NCBI RefSeq assembly: GCF_000022365.1
Contig: NC_012804.1
Span: 372,001-436,000, forward strand
Reading direction: 5' to 3'
From: Thermococcus gammatolerans EJ3
GTDB taxonomy: Archaea > Methanobacteriota_B > Thermococci > Thermococcales > Thermococcaceae
DNA: 64,000 nt
Under the pieces are notes generated by a model, which saw only the letters and a list, made by a program, of their open reading frames with translations, was not told the origin of the DNA and did not search any database. The position numbers and the translations under genes were made by a program. Below, in pieces: positions 7,240 through 17,212 of the stretch. The number at the start of each line of letters is the position of its first letter. Position 1 is the stretch's first letter.

Positions 7240-9969
7240 CTAGGATAGAAACTCGAAAGTCTTGTGAAGTTCGTTGTTCGCCCAGTTGAGCTTGGGCTCG
7301 TTCTTAGCCGAAACCTTGGCGTCTATTGTGACTTCCGTTTTTCCAGTGCTGAGTACCAGGACGGGAATAAGCACGCTCTGTTTCTTTTTGAGGGTTCTCA
7401 GGTGGAACGTTAAAGTTCCCTTGCGTCCTCTCACCCCTTTTACCCTCACGTTTACAGTAACGGTGACTCCGACTGCGTCGGTATTTCCGTAGTTTTTGAC
7501 CTTCAAGAGTATTAGCCTGACCTTGGTCCTCCCGAAGAAATGGAGGTTCCTGACGCCGCTGATGCTCAATGTAACATCTGGGCTGTCAAGCCTCAGCTTC
7601 ACATTCCACCATCTGAAGTACACGACTCCCTTCGCGGGTTCGAGGCTTATCTCCCTTCCCTTCCTCGAGACGAAGTATATCGCGTTGAACCAGAGCCTGT
7701 AGTTGTACTTTGAGCTGAGGATGCTCTTTGGCGCATATTCTAAGTCACCGCTCGTAAGCTCTGGGTGGAATCCGAACAGGACTACATTTCCGTGCCCGTA
7801 TTTTGAGTATATCACTGCAGAGGAATCCCTCATAACGCTCTCAACGAACGTCCTGTTGAAGTCGCCCCAGCCGTAGCTGAAGGCTCCTTCCTCGGCCGGT
7901 GAAACGTACTTCACGAGCTCGACGTAGGGCTCGACGTCTATTCCCAGCGGTGTGTCGTTCTTGAGGTCAAAGGGCTTGAACACCGGCCCGTTCCAGTAGA
8001 TTGCGTCGAAACCGTCCCTGAACCCAAAAACGACCGGGTTGTTCTCGTTGGTAACTTTGACGTGAACTATGCCAACTCCAAGCCACCACTTGGGCCAGTT
8101 CTTGAGCTCTGCATCCACGAGCTGGACTTTGCTCGTTGGTTCGTTGTAGCCCTTGATCACTGCATAGCCCCCGGCGCACACGCCTATTAGACCTCCACCC
8201 CCAGCCAGGAACTCGGCGAGCTTTTCGGCGCCCTCCTCACCGAGGAGCTTGGCTTCCCAAGTGCCGCTTCCCGGCGGGAGTATCAGGAGGTCGTACTTGT
8301 TCAGTATTCCCTGCTTTATGCTGCCGTTGCTCACGATGTCGTACTTAAAGCCGAGCTCCTTGAGGACATCGTTTATCGTGTAATTGTAGCCAACATCCAA
8401 TAGTGCTATCTTCGGGGGCATCAACGGTATGGCCCTCACACTTGGAAGCCTCTCAAGAGGAACAACATTTATTCCTGCTCTCGCTGCAGTTTTCTTGAGG
8501 TTCTCCAGTTCGTAACGCTCTCCTATGAGGATGAGTGAGCCCTTCGGGGCGGTTATTCCCTTGACTTCTAGGTCTTCTGTAATCATATATCCTGTGAAGT
8601 CGCCGGCGTAGAGTTCCTTGTTTATGAACGCAAGGAGGTCTATCACCTTGTTCGCCGTCCGGTCGTTCCTGGGTTTGTCCGCCGGCAGGGCGACGAGGTA
8701 GATTGCCTTCTCCGGGAACTCGGAGAGTGCGAAGTCCTTCTCCTCCAGGACTTTTTCCATCGGTATCCCATAGCTCTGAACGCCGACGAGCGGAACGCTC
8801 TTGGTTCCTGTAATCCCGACGAGGTGACCCTTCACGACGCCGACCCAGCTGATCGGTTCGCCGTAGTCCTTGAAGTAGGCCATTGGAATGAGCCAGTCAA
8901 CACCTAGCTTGACGAAGTCGCTCCAGACCTGAGCGTAGTGCATTATCTGGAACTCCTCGGGGTAGAGAATGTTGTCCCTCGTCCAGTCGGGCATCAGGGC
9001 GGCAGACACTATCGGCTTCTCTCCGTTCCAGGTCTTGAGGGAGTGCACAACCTGGGTGATGTTGCCGACGTACGAGTCAACGTCCTTCCTCCTAAGCTCG
9101 AACCACTTAACGATGTCCTTGTCACCCTTTACGTAGAGTTTGAAGATGTAGTACGGATCCTTCGGCCCCATCGTCTTGTTGGTTCCCGGAATCGGGACGT
9201 CGTTGTAGAAGGTGTGCTCCACAGCCAGGGTTACCTTCGTGACGTTTATCCCGGCCTCCTCGGCCCTCTCAAGGTCCTTTGGAGAGAAGCTGTAAACCAT
9301 GTGGGGGTACCTTATGTAGTCGAGGTGAATTCCGTCGAAGCCCATTGAGATTAACTCCTTGGCGATGTTCTCCAGAACCTTGAGGTACTCTTTATTACTC
9401 AGCCTGACCCTCCCCGGGACAGGATATGCCTCCCAGTTCTTTGAGGCCTTTCCAACGTGCCAGATCGGGTCGGTCTTTCCAAAGAAGTACTTGTCATAGT
9501 GGACTATCATCCAGGCGTGAACCCTGATGCCGTTTCTGTGTGCCTCCTCGAGGAGCGGCTTCAAGATGTTGGTTGTGTTGTACGGATAGGCCGGGTATGT
9601 TCTCTCAGGATATACCTTGCTCGGATAGATTACGTAACCTAAGGTGAGTTTCACCTCAATGAACACGTCTGTTATCCCCGCCTCTTTGAGTTCGCTTACG
9701 AGCCTTTCGGCGGCCGTTTTCAGGGCCTTCTCCTTCACGTCTTCTGGTATGGTGGGATAGACCTTCTCATCGAAGGGGTTGCTGTAGCCGAGCTCCTCAA
9801 GGGCCTCTTGGTAGTAAGCCTTGTACGTGCTCGGCCACATCCAGACCCCTGAGACAACATTCTGGTCAATCTTTTTCTGCTCAACCTTTGCGAATGTTGC
9901 TGAGGGCATCGCCACTAGGGACATCACTACCAAAAAAACGAGGGCCAGTACAAGGGGTTTCCTGGCCAT
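7240..9969 (-). CDS. Secreted GHL10-type glycosidase fused to a GATase-like domain
   Basis: A 909-residue exported protein. An N-terminal signal peptide (about 1-27, ending SATFA) is followed by a GHL10-type TIM barrel (about 35-440) with GFDGIHLDYIRYPH near 210-223. Next comes a class I glutamine-amidotransferase/BPL_N-like domain (about 520-760) with the nucleophile-elbow sequence GVCAGGY and a later His in GFHPEL. The C-terminal region (about 800-909) looks like a CARDB-type beta domain. The bacterial GHL10 relative DigH/YddW cuts denuded peptidoglycan glycans. The start has GGGGTGAT just upstream. Exported location and neighbours fit polymer breakdown outside the cell feeding the NagA/SIS/M14 enzymes; the substrate is unproven. 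Confidence 0.75.
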   Translation of the reverse strand: MARKPLVLALVFLVVMSLVAMPSATFAKVEQKKIDQNVVSGVWMWPSTYKAYYQEALEELGYSNPFDEKVYPTIPEDVKEKALKTAAERLVSELKEAGITDVFIEVKLTLGYVIYPSKVYPERTYPAYPYNTTNILKPLLEEAHRNGIRVHAWMIVHYDKYFFGKTDPIWHVGKASKNWEAYPVPGRVRLSNKEYLKVLENIAKELISMGFDGIHLDYIRYPHMVYSFSPKDLERAEEAGINVTKVTLAVEHTFYNDVPIPGTNKTMGPKDPYYIFKLYVKGDKDIVKWFELRRKDVDSYVGNITQVVHSLKTWNGEKPIVSAALMPDWTRDNILYPEEFQIMHYAQVWSDFVKLGVDWLIPMAYFKDYGEPISWVGVVKGHLVGITGTKSVPLVGVQSYGIPMEKVLEEKDFALSEFPEKAIYLVALPADKPRNDRTANKVIDLLAFINKELYAGDFTGYMITEDLEVKGITAPKGSLILIGERYELENLKKTAARAGINVVPLERLPSVRAIPLMPPKIALLDVGYNYTINDVLKELGFKYDIVSNGSIKQGILNKYDLLILPPGSGTWEAKLLGEEGAEKLAEFLAGGGGLIGVCAGGYAVIKGYNEPTSKVQLVDAELKNWPKWWLGVGIVHVKVTNENNPVVFGFRDGFDAIYWNGPVFKPFDLKNDTPLGIDVEPYVELVKYVSPAEEGAFSYGWGDFNRTFVESVMRDSSAVIYSKYGHGNVVLFGFHPELTSGDLEYAPKSILSSKYNYRLWFNAIYFVSRKGREISLEPAKGVVYFRWWNVKLRLDSPDVTLSISGVRNLHFFGRTKVRLILLKVKNYGNTDAVGVTVTVNVRVKGVRGRKGTLTFHLRTLKKKQSVLIPVLVLSTGKTEVTIDAKVSAKNEPKLNWANNELHKTFEFLS

Positions 9970-10150
9970 GATATCACCCCATCCTTTCTCGATTTAAAAC
10001 TATTTAAAATATTCGGCTAATTTTGTTAACTTTCTTGCGAATTTTGAACATTTCTTATAGGCTTGTGGACAATATTATCACGATTAAACCCCTTAGAGAG
10101 CTTGAACTCTCTCATGGAAGTCTCTTGTTAATTCTTTAAAGATATACGAA

Positions 10151-10191
10151 AAATTTGTTCCAAATTTCCGAATGAAAATTCTTATATATTT
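10151..10191 (+). promoter_or_regulatory. Palindrome and TATA box upstream of the DUF819 gene
   Basis: The perfect palindrome AAATTTG-TTC-CAAATTT (10151-10167) lies about 15 bases upstream of a strong TATA box, TTATATATTT (10182-10191). A site just upstream of BRE/TATA is where archaeal activators usually bind. A second, weaker dyad, AGAGAG-CTTGAA-CTCTCT, lies at about 10093-10110. The TATA position puts the transcript start near 10215, which also excludes an in-frame ATG at 10172 as the gene start. The rest of the 9970-10234 gap is AT-rich with no gene seen. Confidence 0.5.
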
Positions 10192-10234
10192 CAAGATCTT
10201 AACAACAGATGACGTACCCTTGGGGGTGTTGGCT

Positions 10235-11749
10235 TTGGTCAATGAAAGAACAGATGAGAAGAAGCTGATAACGTACGCCTTTCTTGTGTTAGCGGTCCTG
10301 CACGTTGCGGGACTCGTTGTCCACAGCGTTACAGGGGTTACACTGCTGGAGTGGCTCGGAAAAGCTTCCTTAAGGGGCAGTCTTGGCAAAACTCAGAAGG
10401 TGTTTCTGATAGTTGGTTACTTCGCCCTAATAAACCTCGAGCTTGCCCTAGTACTATGGCTCACACCGAGGGTAAAGTGGATGAAGAAGGCAGGCCCCTT
10501 CACCTGGGCGCTGATCCTTGCAATACTATCAACGAACTGCTACATAATCCCAAGGACGATATACTTGGACTTCGTCACGAAGGCTTCGAGCGCCGGACTT
10601 GCAAAGCCAATCGTAGCTAATCTTACAAAGGCGGGAATAAAGTACGTCGCAGTAACGAAGAAAGCACTCTCACTGCAGAAGATACTCGTTGAGATAGGCA
10701 TTCCGCTGTCGATAACTTTTCTCCTGCTCGAGATTGACCTGAAAGCAATCAAGAAGTCCATAGGCGGAAGGCCATTCGCAATATTCTTCATAGGCAGCCT
10801 TGGAACAGTAATAGCGGGTTTCATTGGGGCAATTCTCGTCGCGGTAATATTCCACGACCCAACGACCAAGGCTGAAGCATTAAAGGCCATAGCGGCCAAG
10901 ATAGCGGCATGGATAGGAGGAAGCGAGAACTCAGCGGCAGTGGGTGTCTCGGCACTGAAGATGAGCGGCGACTTCTACTCCTACTACACCTTGGCCGGAG
11001 TCATACCCTACGCCCTCTACATAACCATAATGTTCAGCATCGGCGGTAGCGAGGAGTTTGTAAACAGGATAAATCGCTTTATTAAGCCCACTTACAACGC
11101 CAAGGTAATAGCAGAGCAGTACCGTGCAGAAGTCGGCGAAAAGAAGCTTCCGCCGAAGCTTAGGGAGAGGGACCTCTTCATAATCGGCATGTCGGCACTG
11201 ATTATAGTGATGCTGGCGTTTGCCTTCGAGTCCTGGTTCGGTTCCTACAGGGTATTTGGGCTTAAGGTGGGCTCGCTCCTCCCGACGGTTATAGTGGCGA
11301 CGACGATAGCGCTGATAGTCGGGGCCTACACGAAGGTCAGGAACCTGCCCCTGCTGAGGCCAATAGGCATGTACTTCCTCTACCTGACGATATTCGTCTA
11401 CATCGCCCAGAAGACGGACTTCGCGAAGCTCGCAGGTGCCGCCCACGTGGTGCTGATACTAATGGCAGTGTTCTTCATAATGCTGGCAATACACTTCATC
11501 GTCATCCTCCTGGGCGCGAAGCTCATAAAGGTCGACTGGGCAACAACGGCCATAGCGAGCGTCGCCAACATCGGGGGAGGTGTCACAGCCCCGCTCTGTG
11601 CAACGGCCTACGGCGTCGAGGAGCTCGTCCCTCTGGGCGTCATAATGGCCTCGATAGGTTACGCGATAGCGAACTACGTTGGCTACTACGTGGGTCTGCT
11701 CTTCCTAAAGCTCTGGGCTCCTGGGGCCCTCTCGGCCCTGGGCCTCTGA
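10235..11749 (+). CDS. DUF819 family multi-pass membrane protein
   Basis: A 504-residue integral membrane protein with about 12 hydrophobic segments. The segments around VNLTKAG, GSLGTVIAGFIGAI, IGGSENSAAVGVSALKMS and ASVANIGGGVTAPLCATAYG are characteristic of the DUF819 (YjcL-like) family, which resembles secondary transporters. The N-terminal region, about 100 residues with three extra helices, is longer than in typical members. TTG 10235 is the likely start: GGGGGTG at 10222-10228 precedes it and the TATA box at 10182 excludes the upstream ATG. It lies 39 bases before an M20 peptidase gene, so a role in peptide or amino-acid uptake is possible. Confidence 0.75.
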   Translation: MVNERTDEKKLITYAFLVLAVLHVAGLVVHSVTGVTLLEWLGKASLRGSLGKTQKVFLIVGYFALINLELALVLWLTPRVKWMKKAGPFTWALILAILSTNCYIIPRTIYLDFVTKASSAGLAKPIVANLTKAGIKYVAVTKKALSLQKILVEIGIPLSITFLLLEIDLKAIKKSIGGRPFAIFFIGSLGTVIAGFIGAILVAVIFHDPTTKAEALKAIAAKIAAWIGGSENSAAVGVSALKMSGDFYSYYTLAGVIPYALYITIMFSIGGSEEFVNRINRFIKPTYNAKVIAEQYRAEVGEKKLPPKLRERDLFIIGMSALIIVMLAFAFESWFGSYRVFGLKVGSLLPTVIVATTIALIVGAYTKVRNLPLLRPIGMYFLYLTIFVYIAQKTDFAKLAGAAHVVLILMAVFFIMLAIHFIVILLGAKLIKVDWATTAIASVANIGGGVTAPLCATAYGVEELVPLGVIMASIGYAIANYVGYYVGLLFLKLWAPGALSALGL

Positions 11750-11788
11750 GTTTTTCTCTCTTTTTAACAGCTTTAGCGGGTGATGAAA

Positions 11789-13018
11789 ATGGAGGAGTAC
11801 CTTAACTACGCCCTGGAGATGCTTTTTGAGCTCGTGCGGATTCCAACGGTTAACCCGCCGGGCGAGAACTACGAGAGGGCCGCGAAGCTCCTCAAGGATA
11901 AGCTTGAGGAGATGGGCTTTGAGGTCGAGCTGATAGAAGTCCCTGAGGATTACCTCGACAGGACTTATCCCTACTCACCGAGGCACAGGGGGAAGCCGAG
12001 GTTCATAGTCTACGGGAGCCTCGGAAAGGGAAAAACCCTTCACTTCAACGGTCACTACGACGTTGTTCCGCCGGGAGACGGATGGAGGCACGACCCCTTC
12101 ACCCCAACGGTTGAAGGGGACAGGATTTACGGCAGGGGAACGACGGACATGAAGGGGGGCATAGCAACCGCCCTCGCCGCCCTCAAGTATGCGGTCGAGC
12201 ACGATATGATAAACTACAGGGTGGAGGTCGCCTTCGTTCCGGACGAGGAAAGCGGCGGAATGGGAACGAGATACCTGATGGAGGAAGTCGGAATAAGGCC
12301 CGACTACGTTGTAATACCCGAGCCGACCAGCCACAGGCTGATAGGGATAGGGCACAAGGGCTTTGCGAGGGGCGTCGTTAAGGTCATCGGGAAGCAGGGG
12401 CACGCGAGCAGACCCTGGAAGGCCGTAAACGCCTTTGAGAAGGCCTGTGAGCTCGTCGTTGACTTCCTGCCGAGGTACTGGGAGGTTCTGAGGGGCAGGA
12501 AAACTGAGTTCCCTGTTGAGGACGAGAACTCGGCGCATCCCTCAATAGCCCTCGGGGGCTACGCAGAGAGCCCAACGAAAAAGGACAACATAATCCCAGG
12601 AGAGTTCTACTTCAGCTTTGATAGGAGGATAATCCCCGAGGAGAACGCTACGGAAGTTGTGGAGGAGCTCGAAAGGTTCCTGAGGGAATCGGCATCCAAA
12701 GCAGGGGTTGGCGTGGAGGTCGACGTTAAGAGCCTCATAGAGGCCTCCGCGACGCCCCTTGATTCGCCCATAGTCAAGCTCGCCCAAAAGGCCGTCAAAA
12801 ACGCCCTCGGGATAGAGCCAACGCTCATGCTGAACGCCGGCAGGTACGACCTCGTTTACTACAGGCGCTTTGGCGTTGAGGGGATAGCCTACGGGCCGGG
12901 CGTAAGGGGCCAGGCCCATGCAATCGACGAGTACACGACGGTCGGGGAAATCGAAAGCGTTTTGAAGGCCTACATGGAGCTCCTCAGGCTTTTCGGAGGC
13001 GGTGGCGATGGGGACTAA
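11789..13018 (+). CDS. M20 family metallopeptidase (ArgE/DapE/CPG2-like)
   Basis: A 409-residue zinc peptidase/deacylase. FNGHYDVVPPG (about 84-94) gives the first metal His and Asp, GRGTTDMKGG (about 112-121) the bridging Asp, and VPDEESGG (about 150-157) the catalytic and metal Glu residues; a late YGPG and H close the site. The lid/dimerisation domain lies at about 185-300. It removes an amino acid or acyl group from a small amide in the cytoplasm; it could be a carboxypeptidase, an N-acyl-amino-acid deacylase or a succinyl-diaminopimelate-like enzyme. ATG 11789 follows GGGTGAT. Its end overlaps the malic enzyme start by 11 bases. Confidence 0.85.
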   Translation: MEEYLNYALEMLFELVRIPTVNPPGENYERAAKLLKDKLEEMGFEVELIEVPEDYLDRTYPYSPRHRGKPRFIVYGSLGKGKTLHFNGHYDVVPPGDGWRHDPFTPTVEGDRIYGRGTTDMKGGIATALAALKYAVEHDMINYRVEVAFVPDEESGGMGTRYLMEEVGIRPDYVVIPEPTSHRLIGIGHKGFARGVVKVIGKQGHASRPWKAVNAFEKACELVVDFLPRYWEVLRGRKTEFPVEDENSAHPSIALGGYAESPTKKDNIIPGEFYFSFDRRIIPEENATEVVEELERFLRESASKAGVGVEVDVKSLIEASATPLDSPIVKLAQKAVKNALGIEPTLMLNAGRYDLVYYRRFGVEGIAYGPGVRGQAHAIDEYTTVGEIESVLKAYMELLRLFGGGGDGD

Positions 13019-14315
13019 GCTCACGGAGGAGCAGGTTAAGAGGATGAAGGAGGACGCCCTTCTCTATCATAGGAACAACTTCCCCGGGAACGGAAAGATT
13101 GAGGTCATTCCCAAGGTGAGGCTCAAAGACTTCTACGACCTCAGCCTCGCCTACACCCCTGGAGTTGCCGAAGTCTGCAGGGCGATACTCAGGGGGGAGA
13201 GCGTCGACGATTACACTGTGATACCAAACACGGTCGCCGTGGTTACGGACGGCTCGGCGATTCTCGGCCTCGGCGACATAGGCGTCTTAGCTGGAATGCC
13301 CGTCATGGAGGGCAAGTGCGTCCTCTTCAAGGCCCTCGCAGGCGTTGACGCGTTTCCGGTTCTCATCAACACCAAGGACGTTGACGAGATAGTGAGGACT
13401 GTTAGACTAATCTCCAAAGGGTTCGGCGGGATAAACCTCGAGGACATAAGCGCCCCGAGGTGCTTTGAAATCGAGGAGCGCCTGAAGAGGGAACTCGACA
13501 TTCCGGTATTTCACGACGACCAGCACGGAACAGCCGTCGTAACATTGGCCGGACTGATAAACGCCCTGAAAATCGTCGGAAAGAGGTTTGAGGATATAAA
13601 GGTCGTCATAAGCGGGGCCGGGGCCGCTGGAATAGCGATAGCTAAGGTGCTCCACCACGTCGGCGTTAGGGAGATACTCGTCGTTGACAGGGCCGGAATA
13701 ATATACGAGGGAAGGAAGGAGAACATGAACCCGTACAAGGAGGAGGTCGCGAAGTTCAACATCCACAACGTTCAGGGCGACCTCGCGAAGGCCATGGAGG
13801 GTGCCGACGTTTTCATCGGGGTCAGCGTCGGGGGAATAGTGAGCAAGGACATGGTTCGGAAGATGGCGGACGATGCCATAGTCTTTGCCCTCGCGAATCC
13901 AGTTCCGGAGATAATGCCCGACGAGGCCAAGGAGGCCGGAGCGAGGATAGTGGCAACGGGAAGAAGCGACTTCCCGAACCAGATAAACAACGTTCTCGGC
14001 TTTCCGGGGATTTTCAGGGGGGCGCTTGACGTGAGGGCGAGGGACATAACGCTCGACATGAACATCGCGGCGGCAAAAGCTATAGCCAGCTGTGTGAGCG
14101 ATGAGGAGCTCAGCGAGGATTACATAATCCCCACGCCCTTCCATCCCGACGTCTATCCGAAGGAGGCGAGGGCCGTTGCGGAACAGGCCGTAAAGGACGG
14201 CGTTGCGAGGAAGAAAGTGAGCGGGGAATGGGTGGAGGAGCACACGAGGAAGCTCAGGAGGTTCTACGAGGAGGTAATCGCTCCGGTCAACGAGAAGAGG
14301 AAGAACTTCAGCTGA
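13008..14315 (+). CDS. Malic enzyme (oxaloacetate-decarboxylating malate dehydrogenase)
   Basis: A 435-residue enzyme converting L-malate plus NAD(P)+ to pyruvate, CO2 and NAD(P)H. The malic N domain includes YTPGVAEVC (about 45-53) with the catalytic Tyr, and FHDDQHGTAVVTLAGL (about 168-183) with the metal-binding Asp residues. The NAD-binding domain shows ISGAGAAGIAIAKVL (about 204-218) and the terminal VFALANPVPEI. The length is that of short prokaryotic malic enzymes. ATG 13008 is used, inside the M20 gene end, with GGAGGCGGTGG upstream. In Thermococcales it links the C4 pool with pyruvate and supplies reducing power. Confidence 0.93.
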   Translation: MGTKLTEEQVKRMKEDALLYHRNNFPGNGKIEVIPKVRLKDFYDLSLAYTPGVAEVCRAILRGESVDDYTVIPNTVAVVTDGSAILGLGDIGVLAGMPVMEGKCVLFKALAGVDAFPVLINTKDVDEIVRTVRLISKGFGGINLEDISAPRCFEIEERLKRELDIPVFHDDQHGTAVVTLAGLINALKIVGKRFEDIKVVISGAGAAGIAIAKVLHHVGVREILVVDRAGIIYEGRKENMNPYKEEVAKFNIHNVQGDLAKAMEGADVFIGVSVGGIVSKDMVRKMADDAIVFALANPVPEIMPDEAKEAGARIVATGRSDFPNQINNVLGFPGIFRGALDVRARDITLDMNIAAAKAIASCVSDEELSEDYIIPTPFHPDVYPKEARAVAEQAVKDGVARKKVSGEWVEEHTRKLRRFYEEVIAPVNEKRKNFS

Positions 14316-14394
14316 CGTTTCTTTCACTTTTGGGGTAAAACCTTTTAACCTCCCTTTTTTGAGTATCCTTGAGCGAAAAGATTTGACTTGCGAA

Positions 14395-14450
14395 CCGATG
14401 AGGAGTGTCATCCCTCCTGATGTCGAGATGATGACATTATCCCCACCTGA
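14395..14450 (+). ncRNA. Candidate C/D-box sRNA
   Basis: The order C, D', C', D is present within 56 bases. A C-like box (CCGATGA, 14395-14401) is weak at its first two bases. D' is CTGA at 14417-14420, C' is a perfect ATGATGA at 14428-14434, and D is CTGA at 14447-14450. The guide stretches are 15 and 12 bases and the D'-C' spacer is 7, all inside the archaeal norm. It would direct 2'-O-methylation of an RNA matching the bases just before D' or D. It lies in the leader of the next gene, and its D box touches that gene's ribosome-binding site. Confidence 0.5.
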
Positions 14451-14459
14451 GGTGGTCTT

Positions 14460-14924
14460 ATGCTCGGATTTTTGAGGAGGAAGAAAACCTACGGGCCCTT
14501 CGTTTATCTGAGCGAGCCCACTTTTTTATACCACACCAGAACCGAGAAGGCAATCCTCAAGATTATCGAAGAAAAACTTAACTCCAACAACATCCTCGTG
14601 CCCTCGAAATACGGCCTAAGGGACACGAGCGACAGGATTAGGGATGCTGAATACTTCGTTGCCGTCGCCCCCCTCGGGAAGTTCACCTCTCTTGTCGGCA
14701 GGGAAGTCAAGCTCGCACAGGAGCTCGGCGTTAAAATCTTCACCCTCCTCATAGCGAGGAAGGGGGATGAGCTCGTTTACCTCTGGGTCGAGGGCGTTCC
14801 CGAAGATGTTGAATGGCTCTCACCCGAGGAGACTATGGAGTTCACCAAGACCTTTATCAACAGTGAGTTCATGGACTTCCTCAAACACGGACTGTTCTTC
14901 GGCTCAAGAAAAAGGGAATGGTGA
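14460..14924 (+). CDS. Conserved hypothetical protein, 154 aa
   Basis: A soluble 154-residue protein with alternating strands and helices that I do not recognise with certainty. The segment around DRIRDAEYFVAVAPLGKFTSLVGREVKLAQELG (shown here by its ends, about 58-90) resembles the nucleotide-binding half of TIR-like or nucleoside-deoxyribosyltransferase folds, where a conserved Glu after a short helix is catalytic; this is only a structural impression. The start ATG 14460 follows GAGGTGG. The stop is 7 bases from the convergent nfnL stop. A candidate C/D-box sRNA lies directly upstream. Confidence 0.6.
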   Translation: MLGFLRRKKTYGPFVYLSEPTFLYHTRTEKAILKIIEEKLNSNNILVPSKYGLRDTSDRIRDAEYFVAVAPLGKFTSLVGREVKLAQELGVKIFTLLIARKGDELVYLWVEGVPEDVEWLSPEETMEFTKTFINSEFMDFLKHGLFFGSRKREW

Positions 14925-14931
14925 AGGAAAC

Positions 14932-16347
<1,416 letters not shown>

Positions 16348-17199
16348 TCAGATCACCCCCTTGGCGCGGAGGTACTCGAGGTACCGCTCCTTGGCGAGCC
16401 TCTCCTGCTCGGCAAAGCGCTCCGCGTTCCTCCTTATCGCGTCCTCCCAGTCGATCTTGTGGGCATCGAAGACCGGCCCGTCCCTGCAGGCGAACTTCAC
16501 CTCACTGTCGTAGAGGACCCTGCACGAACCGCACATTCCAGTCCCATCGACCATAATCTGTCTCACGGTAGCGTAGGTCGGGATTCCGTAGGGTCTTGTG
16601 AGCTCTGCAAGCTTCGCGAGCGAGCCGAGTTTTCCGCCGGCAAAGATCACGTCAACCTTGTCCTTCTCTATGAGCTCCTTCACGACGTCCAGATAGTGGC
16701 CCTTCAAACCGACGGAACCGTCGAGGGTCGTCAGGTAGTACTCATCGGCGACTTCCCTCGCGAGAAACTTTTCGGGGTAGACCCTCTCCCTGTCCTCAAA
16801 GGTTTGAACCGAGATAGTGTAGTTTCCTGCCTCGCGCATCGCCTTTAAGGTGGCGTAGTTCTCGGCCTGGCCGCAGACTGCATCGGAAACAAAAGCGACG
16901 CTGCCGTAGTTCTTAATCTTTATGGGCTTCCCAAGCGGCCCAACAAAGCTCCAGAGCTCGTCTCCAGGCTTGTACTCATAGTAGAGCTGCATGCTCGTCT
17001 TCCCGAGCTTCCTGATGAACATCCCAACCCTTCCGTTTTCGGCTTTGTAGACTGACATTGGAACCCTTTCTCCCCTCTCGTGGAGAATGAAAACAACGAA
17101 TTGGCCCGGTTTCCACGCCCTGGCGACGTGCGGGGCTTCCACCTCCACAAAATAGTCAATCGGGCTCAAATCCTCCTTCGCGGTAATTCTGTATCCCAA
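16348..17199 (-). CDS. NfnS/SudB-type oxidoreductase small subunit with altered pyridine-nucleotide site
   Basis: A 283-residue FNR-like subunit. The FAD domain (about 1-95) includes KPGQFVVF and GPLGKP. The C-terminal cluster site MCGSCRVL...FACRDG has three Cys plus an Asp just before (VDGTGMC), as in NfnS, for a 2Fe-2S centre. The usual nucleotide-loop sequence GGGVGIAP is replaced by VSDAVCGQAENYATL (about 100-114), so NAD(H) binding may be lost or changed. TTG 17199 is preferred over GTG 17208 because GGGGGTG then lies 6 bases upstream. It is co-transcribed with nfnL and probably corresponds to one of the alternative Nfn types of Thermococcales (NfnII/Xfn or NfnIII) rather than NfnI. Confidence 0.8.
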   Translation of the reverse strand: MGYRITAKEDLSPIDYFVEVEAPHVARAWKPGQFVVFILHERGERVPMSVYKAENGRVGMFIRKLGKTSMQLYYEYKPGDELWSFVGPLGKPIKIKNYGSVAFVSDAVCGQAENYATLKAMREAGNYTISVQTFEDRERVYPEKFLAREVADEYYLTTLDGSVGLKGHYLDVVKELIEKDKVDVIFAGGKLGSLAKLAELTRPYGIPTYATVRQIMVDGTGMCGSCRVLYDSEVKFACRDGPVFDAHKIDWEDAIRRNAERFAEQERLAKERYLEYLRAKGVI

Positions 17200-17212
17200 G
17201 ATGAACACCCCC

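Noticed and set aside
13407-14411. 334-codon open frame on the minus strand antisense to malic enzyme
   Set aside because: It lies over a full-length malic enzyme with all motifs; the antisense frame has no domain and arises from G+C-rich codon bias.
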